Assembly (NCBI RefSeq): GCF_009727955.1
Contig: NZ_WOBR01000010.1
Location: 124,001-188,000 of the forward strand
Source of the DNA: Aliivibrio fischeri
Lineage (GTDB): Bacteria > Pseudomonadota > Gammaproteobacteria > Enterobacterales > Vibrionaceae
Direction of reading: 5' to 3'
Length of the DNA: 64,000 nt
Shown: one piece after another, positions 8,787 to 16,867 of the stretch
Numbering within the stretch: position 1 is the stretch's first letter
How the letters are laid out: the number at the start of each line of letters is the position of its first letter
Translations under genes and position numbers: made by a program
The notes under the pieces: generated by a model
Told to the model about the DNA's origin: nothing
The model's database searches: none
The model's input: only the letters and a program-made list of their open reading frames with translations

Positions 8787-8794
8787 TAATAAAA

Positions 8795-8840
8795 AAAACC
8801 ACCTACCTTTGACGGGGGAGTAAAAAGGTAAGTGGTTTTT
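8795..8840. terminator. Bidirectional terminator between convergent units
   Basis: An interrupted stem pairs AAAACCAC-CTACCTTT (8795-8810) with AAAGGTAAGTGGTTTT, flanked by A- and T-runs. It ends the ChaN-like gene on the plus strand and the eight-gene lipid operon on the minus strand. Confidence 0.85.
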
Positions 8841-8856
8841 GTGTTTTTTGAGTGCG

Positions 8857-9375
8857 CTATTTTCGGATCACAAGTACAACTTCACCGACTTGTATTCCCC
8901 ATTTATAAATGGCGGTTTGATTGATAACCACTGACTCTGATATTTGATAAATCCAATCATCAAATTCCACTTCATATTGTGAATCATCCACCTCCAATAC
9001 CATGGCATATTTCCAATGTAGCGCATTACCCGCACTTTCTCCGGTCGCTTGTTCAAGAATGTCATTGGCTTTACCTGTATAGGTTTGGTTACCTAAATCT
9101 TGAATAACCCAAGTACGATTTTGTTTTTCACCATCGTTAAATAAAAACTGTTCATCTAACGTTAATGTGTTTTCTTTCCAACTGGCTTGCAAATCAACCG
9201 TGAATGTTCTTACTACTTTGCCATCAAATCCTTTGACTATTCCCTCTGCTTTTAAGTCGCCTTGAAAAAATTCTTTCATTGAAAATGATGGGGTAACCTC
9301 AGCGTAATCACTGACCTCTTGAGATGAACACCCCATTAAAACGAAACTGAGCAGCACAAAAATAAGCTTTTTCAT
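8857..9375 (-). CDS. DUF3833 lipoprotein
   Basis: The start is placed at the internal ATG giving MKKLIFVLLSFVLMGCSS, a lipoprotein signal peptide with lipobox LMGC. This leaves 172 residues. The ATG overlaps the stop of the preceding gene by one base (TAATG), the usual coupling in this operon. The rest matches the DUF3833 pattern (FFQGDLKAEGIVKGFDGKVVRTFTV, YTGKANDILEQATGESAGNALHWKY, DDWIYQI). DUF3833 proteins have no assigned activity but recur next to Cfa-like and DUF1365 genes. It is the last gene of the operon, before a terminator. It is probably a periplasm-facing membrane-anchored protein. Confidence 0.85.
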   Translation of the reverse strand: MKKLIFVLLSFVLMGCSSQEVSDYAEVTPSFSMKEFFQGDLKAEGIVKGFDGKVVRTFTVDLQASWKENTLTLDEQFLFNDGEKQNRTWVIQDLGNQTYTGKANDILEQATGESAGNALHWKYAMVLEVDDSQYEVEFDDWIYQISESVVINQTAIYKWGIQVGEVVLVIRK

Positions 9376-9878
9376 TACTCGGCTCCTATCAGTTCTAATC
9401 GCAGATCGGGATACGTTGTTTTTTCTGACACCCAAATATCCAAGAACAGCTGTGAGAAATCGGAATTTGCGATGCTTCCTATGGGTTTATTATTTAAAAA
9501 GAATGCATTTGTTCCGTTTTCATCAATCGTAAAAACCAGTTTATCTTCTGGTTTAACATCAGGAAAAACGTTCTCTAATTGCGCTAACCAACGATTTAAC
9601 TCTGGATGGTTGATGGCTTGTTTTTGCCATTGCTCTTTTGTCGCTTTTATTAAGTTTTCTTTGGATATATTACGGTAATACTCTATTTCTAATGCTTGTG
9701 GGTACTCACCATAAGTAAATTGACCAGATGAAGTAAAAAGTTGTGCCTGATAAACAGAAATAAGATACCAAGTTAATTCCGATTTACCGCTACTTTCTAA
9801 CCCAGATAATGGCGCAGATTGAACACTACTTGTTATTAACAACCCTGCTAGAATGAGCATGTTGATTCGCTTCGACAT
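9375..9878 (-). CDS. Chalcone-isomerase-like periplasmic protein
   Basis: A 167-residue protein with a signal peptide (MSKRINMLILAGLLITSSVQSA). The fold family is the bacterial chalcone-isomerase-like domain: ELTWYLISVYQAQLF, ALEIEYYRNISKENLIKATKEQW and FTIDENGTNAFFLNNKPIGSI. Bacterial members are not flavonoid enzymes, and several are thought to bind fatty-acid-like ligands, which fits an operon with a Cfa-like methyltransferase. GGGGGAG precedes the ATG at good spacing. Its 5' end overlaps the upstream DUF2878 gene by 53 bases, and its stop overlaps the DUF3833 start by one base. Confidence 0.82.
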   Translation of the reverse strand: MSKRINMLILAGLLITSSVQSAPLSGLESSGKSELTWYLISVYQAQLFTSSGQFTYGEYPQALEIEYYRNISKENLIKATKEQWQKQAINHPELNRWLAQLENVFPDVKPEDKLVFTIDENGTNAFFLNNKPIGSIANSDFSQLFLDIWVSEKTTYPDLRLELIGAE

Positions 9879-10395
9879 GTGAACTCCCCCTTTCCTGTAT
9901 TCTTTGATTTATTCGTTTCTGAATAATAATAAATACGGGTAAATTGATAGCCCAGATCACCGCAACGGCAAATAAAGTGATATTTAATGAATAAAAAAAC
10001 TCAACACCGCCAAGTCGTTGTCCAGCGAGATAGTTTAATGGCCCTGCAATAGCACCAAATAAAGAGATAGCGACAATATGAAAACGGCTTAACCATTTTA
10101 AGCTATGATTTAAAGCAATAGAGAAGTGAGCCCAAATCATAATTAACCAAATAGGAATAATGACATTATTGGCAAAAGAAAAGATATTAATTAACGATAA
10201 GAAGGAATCACTAATCACACCAATAATGCCTACAACCGTGATCATGATTACATCTTGTTTTCGGCTTGGGGATACCCACAAATGGATCAATACAGAAAGT
10301 AATAAAAAAGGAATGGCTTGCTGCTTGTAAATGATAGCAGCAAGCCAGGCAAGCTGAAACCACACGGCATTAATCAGAGGGAAATAACGTTGCAT
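9826..10395 (-). CDS. DUF2878 inner-membrane protein
   Basis: A 189-residue hydrophobic protein with about five or six predicted membrane helices and a basic, histidine-containing C-terminal tail. It matches DUF2878 in length and pattern (INAVWFQLAWLAA, LFGAIAGPLNYLAGQRLGGVEF). A strong AGGAGG lies 5 bases before the ATG. It is separated from the Cfa-like gene by 85 bp, the only sizeable gap in the operon, which holds two direct copies of ATTTGCAAA. Function is unknown; by context it may handle a lipid substrate or help assemble the periplasmic partners. Confidence 0.82.
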   Translation of the reverse strand: MQRYFPLINAVWFQLAWLAAIIYKQQAIPFLLLSVLIHLWVSPSRKQDVIMITVVGIIGVISDSFLSLINIFSFANNVIIPIWLIMIWAHFSIALNHSLKWLSRFHIVAISLFGAIAGPLNYLAGQRLGGVEFFYSLNITLFAVAVIWAINLPVFIIIQKRINQRIQERGSSHVEANQHAHSSRVVNNK

Positions 10396-10414
10396 GGCAG
10401 CCTCCTAAACGATA

Positions 10415-10449
10415 ATTTGCAAACATTAATCTATAAAATCATTTGCAAA
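10415..10449. repeat. Direct repeat ATTTGCAAA x2
   Basis: The 9-mer occurs at 10415-10423 and 10441-10449, a 26-bp period, in the gap between the Cfa-like and DUF2878 genes. It is nearly palindromic and could be a regulator site for an internal promoter, or may be chance in AT-rich DNA. Confidence 0.4.
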
Positions 10450-10480
10450 AAAACTTCACTAACAATCTATATTAATGGAC

Positions 10481-11737
10481 TTAAATAACACCATGTTGTG
10501 GTTTTGCGGCCACAAGGTGAACAGTACTGATTTTTCTTTCAAGAAACCCACCTTCGCAATAACATAAATAGAATTTCCAAAGACGAATAAAGTCATCACC
10601 ATATCCCATCTCTTTTAACTCACTGGCAGATTTATCAAAACGTTGATACCAGTGATTCAATGTTTTGGCATAATCCAGCCCAATATCATGCAGCGACGTG
10701 ATCACCATATCCGTGTTCTCAGCCACTTTATTTGCCATGACACTCACTGAAGGTAAACACCCACCAGGGAAAATGTATCGCTGGATAAAATCAACACTCT
10801 TACGGTATTTGTCATAACGCTGATCAGAAATGGTAATTGCTTGAATAAGCATCTTTCCTTCCGGCTTTAAATGCTGGCTACAAACATCAAAGAAAGTACT
10901 TAAATATTCGTGTCCTACTGCTTCTATCATTTCAATCGACACTAACTTGTCATATTGACCTTCTAAAGTACGGTAGTCTTGTTTTAACAGGGTAATAGAG
11001 TCTTCCAAGCCCAGCTGTCTCACTCGCTGCTCGGCATACTCGTATTGAGCGTCCGATATGGTGGTGGTTGTGACTTTCACACCATAATTCTGTGCAGCAT
11101 AAATGGCTAATGCTCCCCAGCCGGTGCCGATCTCAAGCAATGTTTCACCGGGTTTTAGCTCCAAACGTTCACAAATGGTTTGTAATTTAAATAACTGAGC
11201 TTCTTCCAAATTCGCTTCTTGATGAGGATAAATGGCACTTGAATACAGCATTTCTTTATCAAGGAATGTTTTATACATTTCATTACCTAAATCATAATGA
11301 GCCAGTATATTTTTCTTTGAGCCATGCTCGGTATTCTTATTACGTTTATGGTTTAACAAGTCGAAAAATTGGATGAATTTACTAAAACTGTTTTCAACTC
11401 TGTCTAACACACCCTGTTCACGACCTAACACTTGAATCACTTTGGTTAAGTTCGGACTTGTCCACCATCCAGCGACATAGGCTTCACTAGCTCCAATACC
11501 ACCACCGAATAAAATTTTTCGATACGCTTGCGTATTATGAATCTCAACAACGGCTTCTAACGTTGCATCTGGATTTCCTAGCGTGACTTGGCTAACTTGA
11601 TCGTAAATGGTTAAAGACGATTGGGACATTTTTCCCAGATAATCTATTAACACCTTTCTAGCTAACCCATCAATCCAACTCATCGGTTCTACTTGTTGAT
11701 TTTCTATCGAAGCAGAATTCATTTGATTATTAGACAT
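10481..11737 (-). CDS. cfa: Cyclopropane-fatty-acid synthase family methyltransferase
   Basis: A SAM-dependent methyltransferase of the Cfa/mycolic acid synthase family, which adds a methylene or methyl carbon to the double bond of membrane phospholipid acyl chains. I place the start at the ATG giving MSNNQMNSASIENQ (418 residues), preceded by AGGGGGAA. The SAM-binding motif is LLEIGTGWGALAIYAAQ, and LAHYDLGNEMYKTFLDKEMLYSSAIY, SIEMIEAVGHEY and FIQRYIFPGGCLPS are family hallmarks. It lies 8 bp after the DUF1365 gene. In Rhodobacter a cfa-family gene belongs to the RpoE-ChrR regulon, and relatives make methylated or furan fatty acids, so the product may not be a plain cyclopropane. Confidence 0.9.
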   Translation of the reverse strand: MSNNQMNSASIENQQVEPMSWIDGLARKVLIDYLGKMSQSSLTIYDQVSQVTLGNPDATLEAVVEIHNTQAYRKILFGGGIGASEAYVAGWWTSPNLTKVIQVLGREQGVLDRVENSFSKFIQFFDLLNHKRNKNTEHGSKKNILAHYDLGNEMYKTFLDKEMLYSSAIYPHQEANLEEAQLFKLQTICERLELKPGETLLEIGTGWGALAIYAAQNYGVKVTTTTISDAQYEYAEQRVRQLGLEDSITLLKQDYRTLEGQYDKLVSIEMIEAVGHEYLSTFFDVCSQHLKPEGKMLIQAITISDQRYDKYRKSVDFIQRYIFPGGCLPSVSVMANKVAENTDMVITSLHDIGLDYAKTLNHWYQRFDKSASELKEMGYGDDFIRLWKFYLCYCEGGFLERKISTVHLVAAKPQHGVI

Positions 11738-11745
11738 GGTTCCCC

Positions 11746-12498
11746 CTATTTTTCTGGATGAGGCACAAACGGTATTCGTTTTAAGCATAATTTCAGTGCC
11801 TGCCAGTAAATTCCATATACTATTTTTACGGTCATCATCGGAATTGAGATCACTTGTTGTTTAATATTTTTTGAATTAAATGCCTTTCTTGTCATAGAAA
11901 TGGTCGCATCGAAGATTTTTTCTTGGTTTTTGTCCAGGCCGCGATTTTCTAAATGCAATGAGAGGTGTTTATTCGGTGCTTTAACAAACCAATGATATTT
12001 CATATCTAAGTTTAAAAAAGGTGAAACATGAAAGGCTTTATCAATGATTTTTTCTGAGTCCATTTCTATTAAATAATAATGGGTTTGATTCCATGGTGTA
12101 TTACTCACTTCCGCTAACAAATAAGTCAATTGGTCATTTTTGTCGTAACAGTAATACAAATTAATTGGACTAAAATAGACGCCAAAACAGCGCACTTGAC
12201 CAACAAATAACACTCGTGTTTGAAGTGATAAACCACCAAGTTCTTCCACTTTATCCCACACCGCTTGTTTTAATGGTTGATCAGTTTTGCCGAGATAATC
12301 TGAACGGCGAAACGACAACGGTGAAAAACGATTTTTCCTAAACCAGCCAACGGATTCTGTTTGCTCTAACTCATCAAGATCTAAAGCAATAAAAAACATT
12401 TCATAACTAAAACTGTGCTCACGTGTTTGAAAACGGCGATGTCTAACATCACCGTGATAAATGCATGAGTGAATCAAATCTGCTTGATGCGCACTCAT
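11746..12498 (-). CDS. DUF1365 family protein
   Basis: A 250-residue protein, with the start placed at the ATG of ATGA that overlaps the upstream FAD oxidoreductase stop by 4 bases. DUF1365 hallmarks are present: [67 protein letters not shown] and [17 protein letters not shown]. The activity is unknown, but DUF1365 genes very commonly sit between an FAD amine-oxidase-like gene and a cfa-like gene, as here, which suggests they act in one lipid-modifying pathway. Likely cytosolic or membrane-peripheral. Confidence 0.9.
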   Translation of the reverse strand: MSAHQADLIHSCIYHGDVRHRRFQTREHSFSYEMFFIALDLDELEQTESVGWFRKNRFSPLSFRRSDYLGKTDQPLKQAVWDKVEELGGLSLQTRVLFVGQVRCFGVYFSPINLYYCYDKNDQLTYLLAEVSNTPWNQTHYYLIEMDSEKIIDKAFHVSPFLNLDMKYHWFVKAPNKHLSLHLENRGLDKNQEKIFDATISMTRKAFNSKNIKQQVISIPMMTVKIVYGIYWQALKLCLKRIPFVPHPEK

Positions 12499-13754
12499 AA
12501 ACTTATCCCAAAGCGTTGGCACACATCTAACGCACTTCTTACTCCATCTTCATGGAATCCGTTGTACCAATAAGCGCCAGCAAAGTGCGTATGATTATGT
12601 CCGCACACTTCTTCTCTGCGTTGCTGAGCTTCTAATGTATCTAAATTAAATACTGGATGATCGTATTTATACATTCCCAGTATTTTATCTTTATGAATAA
12701 GCGGTGAATTGTTCAACGTTACGCAAAAGGTGGTTTCTTTGGTTTCTAGGCCTTGAAGAATATTCATATTATAGGTCACGCTAGAAGGACGGTTTTTGTC
12801 GGTCACATCCAAGTGATAATTCCATGCTGCCCATGCTCGCTTTTGCATAGGTAACAAACTCTCATCCGTATGCAGCACCACTTCATTCTCTTGATAAGTC
12901 AGTTTAGACAGAACTTCTTTTTCTTGCTCTGAAATATCAGTTAGCATCGCGAGTGATTGGTCACTATGACAAGCCAAAATCACCTCATCAAATTCATGCT
13001 CGTGCTGATTATCAATGGTTAATGTCACTCCATTATCATGACGAACAACACCAGTAACGGGACTGTTAAGATGGATATTATCTTTAAATGACTCAATCAA
13101 AGGGGCGATATAAGAATGCGATCCGTTAGGAATAACATACCATTGTGGACGATTTGCTATATCCAATAAGCCATGATTATGGAAAAAACGAACAAAGAAA
13201 TGCAGTGGAAAGCTTTTCATATCTTGCAGGCTAGATGACCAAATTGCGGCTCCCATCGGTAAGATATAATGCTCAGCAAAATAGGTACTGTAACCATCTT
13301 CGTGCAACATATCACCCAAGGTACAATCAGCATCAATATGCTCTTTGTGCCATAAGGCTTTACATTGCTTATTAAAACGTAGAATTTCGCTAATTAAAGA
13401 GAGAAATTTAGTATTAAAAATATTTGAGCGTTGAGCAAATAACGTGTTTAAATTATGTCCATTATATTCCAAACCCGAAATCACGTTTTTTACACTAAAA
13501 CTCATTTCTGTTTCTTGCCCAGATAAACCAAGTTGAGTTAACAGCTCAATAAAATTAGGATAAGTTCTATTATTAAAAACAATAAAGCCGGTATCAATAT
13601 CCCACTCTTTTCCTTCCGCTTTTACTGTTTTTGTTGCAGTATGCCCACCAATGTAGTCATTGGCTTCAAATACAGTAACTTGATGCTCTCGACTTAATAA
13701 ATGTGCGCAAACTAAGCCCGAAATACCTGTTCCAACTACGGCAATTTTTTTCAT
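12495..13754 (-). CDS. FAD-dependent amine-oxidase-like oxidoreductase
   Basis: A 419-residue flavoprotein with the dinucleotide-binding motif [16 protein letters not shown] at the N-terminus. This fixes the start at MKKIAVVG, whose ATGA overlaps the SDR stop by 4 bases. Further family features are [54 protein letters not shown] and [20 protein letters not shown]. It resembles the amine-oxidoreductase group found with DUF1365 and Cfa; members are proposed to oxidise or desaturate modified acyl chains. The substrate is inferred from context, not shown. The gene is cotranscribed with its neighbours by overlap. Confidence 0.88.
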   Translation of the reverse strand: MKKIAVVGTGISGLVCAHLLSREHQVTVFEANDYIGGHTATKTVKAEGKEWDIDTGFIVFNNRTYPNFIELLTQLGLSGQETEMSFSVKNVISGLEYNGHNLNTLFAQRSNIFNTKFLSLISEILRFNKQCKALWHKEHIDADCTLGDMLHEDGYSTYFAEHYILPMGAAIWSSSLQDMKSFPLHFFVRFFHNHGLLDIANRPQWYVIPNGSHSYIAPLIESFKDNIHLNSPVTGVVRHDNGVTLTIDNQHEHEFDEVILACHSDQSLAMLTDISEQEKEVLSKLTYQENEVVLHTDESLLPMQKRAWAAWNYHLDVTDKNRPSSVTYNMNILQGLETKETTFCVTLNNSPLIHKDKILGMYKYDHPVFNLDTLEAQQRREEVCGHNHTHFAGAYWYNGFHEDGVRSALDVCQRFGISL

Positions 13755-14491
13755 TTTCGTTTCATCCTTAAAGCCATCCATTGCCAGATACACGAAGGAA
13801 GCGCTCCCATTAAGATGAGAAAACGAGTAAAAGGAAATGGAAAATGAATGTGTTGTTTATTGTTATTAATTCCATAAATAATGTGATCGGCGGCTTTCTC
13901 CGGCTCTATCAACATTGGCATGGGGAAATCATTTTTATCGGTTAATGGTGTTTTTACAAAACCAGGCGCGATAACGCTGATGGTTAACCTATCTTTTGGT
14001 ATATCAAGTTGCAGTGATTGTGCTAAATAATGAATAGCGGCCTTACTTGCTCCATAAGCTTCAGCCCGTTGAAAAGGGACAAAAGCAGCACTTGATCCCA
14101 TTAATGCAAGATGGCCTCTTTGCTTCATTTTGGGAAGTAACGCTTGCAAGCAATAACCTATAGATATCACATTGGTATTAATGACTCGCTCAAATAACTC
14201 AGCGTCAAATTGCATGGCATCATCAATATATTCACAAGTACCCGCATTAAGAATCGCAATATCTAAAGACTCAACCTCGGTAAGTACATCAATAATTGCA
14301 TCATGATGATTCATATCAAATACAATCTTAACTAACTGATCACTCTTCTCTGCATCAATAAGAAATGATGATTTAAAGTACGTTTGGAAATTGCGACCGC
14401 ACGCATACACTTTGTCACCTGCTTGTAGGTACTTTTCAACTAAAGAAAGTCCAATTCCGGAAGTGGCACCTGTAATTAATACATTTCTCAT
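13751..14491 (-). CDS. Short-chain dehydrogenase/reductase
   Basis: A 246-residue classical SDR. The NAD(P)-binding motif TGATSGIG is at residues 7-14, the NAG motif appears in AILNAGT, the catalytic Ser is in MGSSAAF, and the YGASK motif (Tyr-x-x-x-Lys) lies about 13 residues further on, followed by VIAPGFVKTPL. The substrate is unknown; placement in an overlapping operon with a lipid methyltransferase suggests a fatty-acyl or related alcohol/ketone. Both ends overlap neighbours by 4 bases (ATGA), consistent with tight translational coupling. Confidence 0.9.
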   Translation of the reverse strand: MRNVLITGATSGIGLSLVEKYLQAGDKVYACGRNFQTYFKSSFLIDAEKSDQLVKIVFDMNHHDAIIDVLTEVESLDIAILNAGTCEYIDDAMQFDAELFERVINTNVISIGYCLQALLPKMKQRGHLALMGSSAAFVPFQRAEAYGASKAAIHYLAQSLQLDIPKDRLTISVIAPGFVKTPLTDKNDFPMPMLIEPEKAADHIIYGINNNKQHIHFPFPFTRFLILMGALPSCIWQWMALRMKRK

Positions 14492-14928
14492 GCTTGTACC
14501 CTCTTTTTAATGAACTTAACCATAGGGCCAATAAGAGGTAAATGCTCGTAAACCATTTGCCCCATATCAAGAAAGTCTCTGTGGTAAAAGACTTTATCAT
14601 TGAATTTAATATGAGAGACACCTTCAACACTGATGCTTTTACCTTTGCCTATTTTGGGATGCTTATAATTCATCGTCCAAAAAAGCGTAGCTTCACCTTG
14701 TGTTAAATTAATATCTTCAATTACATGATGAATCGTAAATTTGCATTCAATAAGATTAGTGTACAGATGAGTGAAATAGTCGGTGAGTTCATCAATTCCA
14801 TTAATTTCGTGGACAGCATCAATGAACTGAACATCATAAGAATAGATTTCTGAGAGATGATGCAGTGTATGTTTATTTAGCCCGCCGTATAAGGCGATAA
14901 ATTTTTGAATAAAGCCAGAATGATCCAT
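14488..14928 (-). CDS. NTF2-like (SnoaL-type) protein, first gene of the lipid operon
   Basis: The start is placed at the ATG giving MDHSGFIQKFIALYGGLNKH (146 residues), with AAGGA 9 bases upstream; the longer in-frame start lacks such a site. The sequence fits the NTF2-like alpha/beta cone fold (DVQFIDAVHEINGIDELTDYFTHLYTNL, GEATLFWTMNYKHPK, VSHIKFNDKVFYHRDFLDMGQMVYEHLP), a family of small-molecule binding proteins and isomerases. It is the first gene after the ECF-type promoter at 14963-14990. The catalytic role is unknown. Confidence 0.85.
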   Translation of the reverse strand: MDHSGFIQKFIALYGGLNKHTLHHLSEIYSYDVQFIDAVHEINGIDELTDYFTHLYTNLIECKFTIHHVIEDINLTQGEATLFWTMNYKHPKIGKGKSISVEGVSHIKFNDKVFYHRDFLDMGQMVYEHLPLIGPMVKFIKKRVQA

Positions 14929-14962
14929 ATCTGTACTTCCTTTTATCTTAGTCATACACCTA

Positions 14963-14990
14963 TATACGCTTAGTGAAATATAAAAGATCA
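14963..14990 (-). promoter_or_regulatory. ECF-type promoter of the lipid operon
   Basis: On the minus strand, TGATCT (14990-14985), a 16-base spacer and CGTATA (14968-14963) lie 35 bp upstream of the first gene of the operon. The architecture is the same as at the sigma gene and ybgA-phrB. The -35 element lies inside the 3' arm of the terminator hairpin 14977-15011. Confidence 0.72.
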
Positions 14991-15011
14991 CATCCTGTGA
15001 TCTTTTATATT
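14977..15011 (-). terminator. Perfect 16-bp hairpin after chrR, overlapping the next promoter
   Basis: The arms 14977-14992 and 14996-15011 are exact complements with a 3-base loop. The hairpin starts 19 bases past the chrR stop and its minus-strand 3' arm is T-rich, so it probably terminates rpoE-chrR transcription. Its 3' arm also contains the -35 hexamer of the following operon. Confidence 0.7.
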
Positions 15012-15030
15012 CATTATTTAAGTATGGTTG

Positions 15031-15714
15031 TTAATACAATAAATTTCCAATTGGATTGAATAACTTACTTAGCCCTTGTTTAAAGTATAGTGGTGCATTT
15101 TGAACCGTGTAACACAAACAACCTTCTGACGTTTTAGGACTGTGACTATTTGATGCGTCTAGCCAAATAAAATCCCCTTTCTGGTAATGACCAGATTCAT
15201 CTTCAAAGCTGCCATCGAGTAATAGAGTTAGCTCAAATCCTTTGTGGGTATGATGGGGAATTTCACCACCGGGCTTGATATGAAGTAGGTTAGAACGCGT
15301 GTCTTGTTCTTCATTTAAACGAGTTCGACTCACTGCACCTAAATGGTTCCATTTTAAGTTATCGTATCGATGCAAAATATAAGGGACCTGATACTCTTTA
15401 TCATCAATAAATAATGTGTATACAGGTTCTGGAGCTAAATGAGTGGGCTCTATTTCTAATGCCATGATATTAGCCAGCATGGAATCGAAACCATCATTAT
15501 CATTTGCTTCGTTATTCGCTTCGTTTTGTTCTTTACTGGCTGTTGAATCCCAAGTTTTGCTCGCAAGACGATTTGTAATAGCATCAACCTTGTTTTGGCA
15601 CTGTGGACACAATTCACAATGTAACGAAATGGCCACTGCTAATGACTCAGGTAAATCACCATTTGCATGAGAACTCAAAAGCTCATCTTTGGGGTGGTAA
15701 GTGATCTTATTCAT
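15031..15714 (-). CDS. chrR: ChrR-type zinc-binding cupin anti-sigma factor
   Basis: A 227-residue protein, with start MNKITYH chosen because AGGAG lies 7 bases upstream. The N-terminal anti-sigma domain has the zinc ligands His7, His32, Cys36 and Cys39 (HCELCPQC), corresponding to those of Rhodobacter ChrR. The C-terminal cupin domain carries His155, His157, Glu161 and His191 (HHTHKGFE and the later His), matching its second metal site. ChrR holds its cognate sigma factor inactive until singlet oxygen or related stress releases it. A low-complexity NEANNEANDND linker joins the two domains. It overlaps the sigma gene by 8 bases. Confidence 0.92.
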   Translation of the reverse strand: MNKITYHPKDELLSSHANGDLPESLAVAISLHCELCPQCQNKVDAITNRLASKTWDSTASKEQNEANNEANDNDGFDSMLANIMALEIEPTHLAPEPVYTLFIDDKEYQVPYILHRYDNLKWNHLGAVSRTRLNEEQDTRSNLLHIKPGGEIPHHTHKGFELTLLLDGSFEDESGHYQKGDFIWLDASNSHSPKTSEGCLCYTVQNAPLYFKQGLSKLFNPIGNLLY

Positions 15715-16318
15715 GCTCATACTCCTGACGCAATTTAGTTAACGCTAAACGTAATCGAGATTTTATCGTTCCTATTGGCTCAGCAAGTTGTTCTGATAAC
15801 TCTTGTTGAGTTAATCCTTGCACGTACAAACCTTCAATAACAATCCGTTGAGGTAATGGTAGTTGTAGAAGTGCCTTTTCAAGATTTTTGTTTTCAAGAA
15901 AATCGACCGAATTGGTTTCAATTTGCTTGTCGTATAGCGGCCACAAATCCTCACTAATTGTATCTTCTTTATTCGTTTGAATTTTTCTTAACATATCGAA
16001 ACTATGATTACGCATGACAGTAAAAATCCAACCAGAGGCATTGCCTTTGCTTCGGTTGAATAATGTGGCTTTTCGCCAAACTAGCGTCATAGTTTCTTGA
16101 ACTAAATCCATGGCTAAACTTTGATCGTTAAATCGCTTTAAACCATACATTTTAATCTTAGGAGCAAACCACTTAAAAAGTTCAGCGAATGCAACTTTAT
16201 CTTGCGTTTCACCGACTTTCCTTAACCAAGAATCTATCTGAACCGAACTGTCTTTGTCACTGTTCGGTCTATCTGCAATGCTCACTCGAGTGACAACCTC
16301 TACCTGTTGAATATGCAT
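15707..16318 (-). CDS. rpoE: RpoE/ECF11-type sigma factor partnered with ChrR
   Basis: A 203-residue ECF sigma factor with region 2 (FAELFKWFAPKIKMYGLKRF, LAMDLVQETMTLVWRKA, GWIFTVMRNHSFDMLRK) and region 4 (ALLQLPLPQRIVIEGLYVQGLTQQELSEQL, GTIKSRLRLALTKLRQEYE). The adjacent, overlapping ChrR-type anti-sigma gene identifies it as the photo-oxidative-stress type known from Rhodobacter, distinct from envelope-stress RpoE. GAGGGAG precedes the ATG. Its own promoter region carries TGATCT-N16-CGTAAT, so autoregulation is likely. Regulated units inferred in this window are itself, the eight-gene lipid operon and ybgA-phrB. Confidence 0.92.
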   Translation of the reverse strand: MHIQQVEVVTRVSIADRPNSDKDSSVQIDSWLRKVGETQDKVAFAELFKWFAPKIKMYGLKRFNDQSLAMDLVQETMTLVWRKATLFNRSKGNASGWIFTVMRNHSFDMLRKIQTNKEDTISEDLWPLYDKQIETNSVDFLENKNLEKALLQLPLPQRIVIEGLYVQGLTQQELSEQLAEPIGTIKSRLRLALTKLRQEYEHE

Positions 16319-16342
16319 ATTGACTCCCTCTATTTTTTATCT

Positions 16343-16370
16343 ATTACGAGAGAGAGAATAAAAAAGATCA
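16343..16370 (-). promoter_or_regulatory. Autoregulated ECF-type promoter of rpoE-chrR
   Basis: Read on the minus strand, TGATCT (16370-16365) and CGTAAT (16348-16343) are separated by 16 bases, about 25 bp upstream of the rpoE start codon. TGATC and CGTA match what is known of ECF11 promoters. Confidence 0.75.
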
Positions 16371-16540
16371 CTATAAAATATATAACATCTTATTTTGAGC
16401 ATAGTTGAATGATCACAAAACCGGAAGAAAACTGAAAAAGTAATAATATAAATAAGTTAGCAAGTTAAATGTACTTACAATTAATCAGTTGAATTACTGG
16501 CAGATTAAATAATAATGAATTTTTTTAATCGTGATTTTCT

Positions 16541-16867
16541 ATGAAAAAATTCATTCTGCTTCTTCTAATTTCATTTTCTGCGTCTGTTTCCAGTTATGAA
16601 TATGGAGATCCTATAAAAGGAAAAATAAAAGCGCCTAGTTGCATTTTCTGCCATGGTGAAACAGGTAAAGCAAACAATAGTGCATACCCAAATTTGGATA
16701 TGCAAAATGAAATGTATTTATATTTATCGATGAAATCCTATCAAAATGACGAAAGAAAAGGCCCTCTTGCACAAATGATGAAGGCCCAATTACAACGATT
16801 AAATGATCAAGATTTAAGAGACATTGCGGCTTTCTATGCAAAGGCATCTAAAAGCAAAAATAAATAA
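16541..16867 (+). CDS. Periplasmic class I c-type cytochrome
   Basis: A 108-residue protein with a signal peptide (MKKFILLLLISFSASVSSY) and one haem-attachment motif, CIFCH. The rest fits small cytochromes c553/c4 halves: GKANNSAYPNL, YLYLSMKSYQNDERKGPLAQMM (Met probably the distal axial ligand) and LNDQDLRDIAAFYA. It would carry electrons in the periplasm; the partner is unknown. It is divergent from the ECF sigma gene over 222 bp, and its last 34 bases overlap the convergent aminotransferase gene. No ECF-type promoter motif is seen in front of it. Confidence 0.88.
   Translation: MKKFILLLLISFSASVSSYEYGDPIKGKIKAPSCIFCHGETGKANNSAYPNLDMQNEMYLYLSMKSYQNDERKGPLAQMMKAQLQRLNDQDLRDIAAFYAKASKSKNK

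Noticed and set aside
14977-15011. Palindrome considered as a CRP site
   Set aside because: The half sites are in the order TCACA then TGTGA, the reverse of a CRP site; terminator with overlapping -35 fits better.
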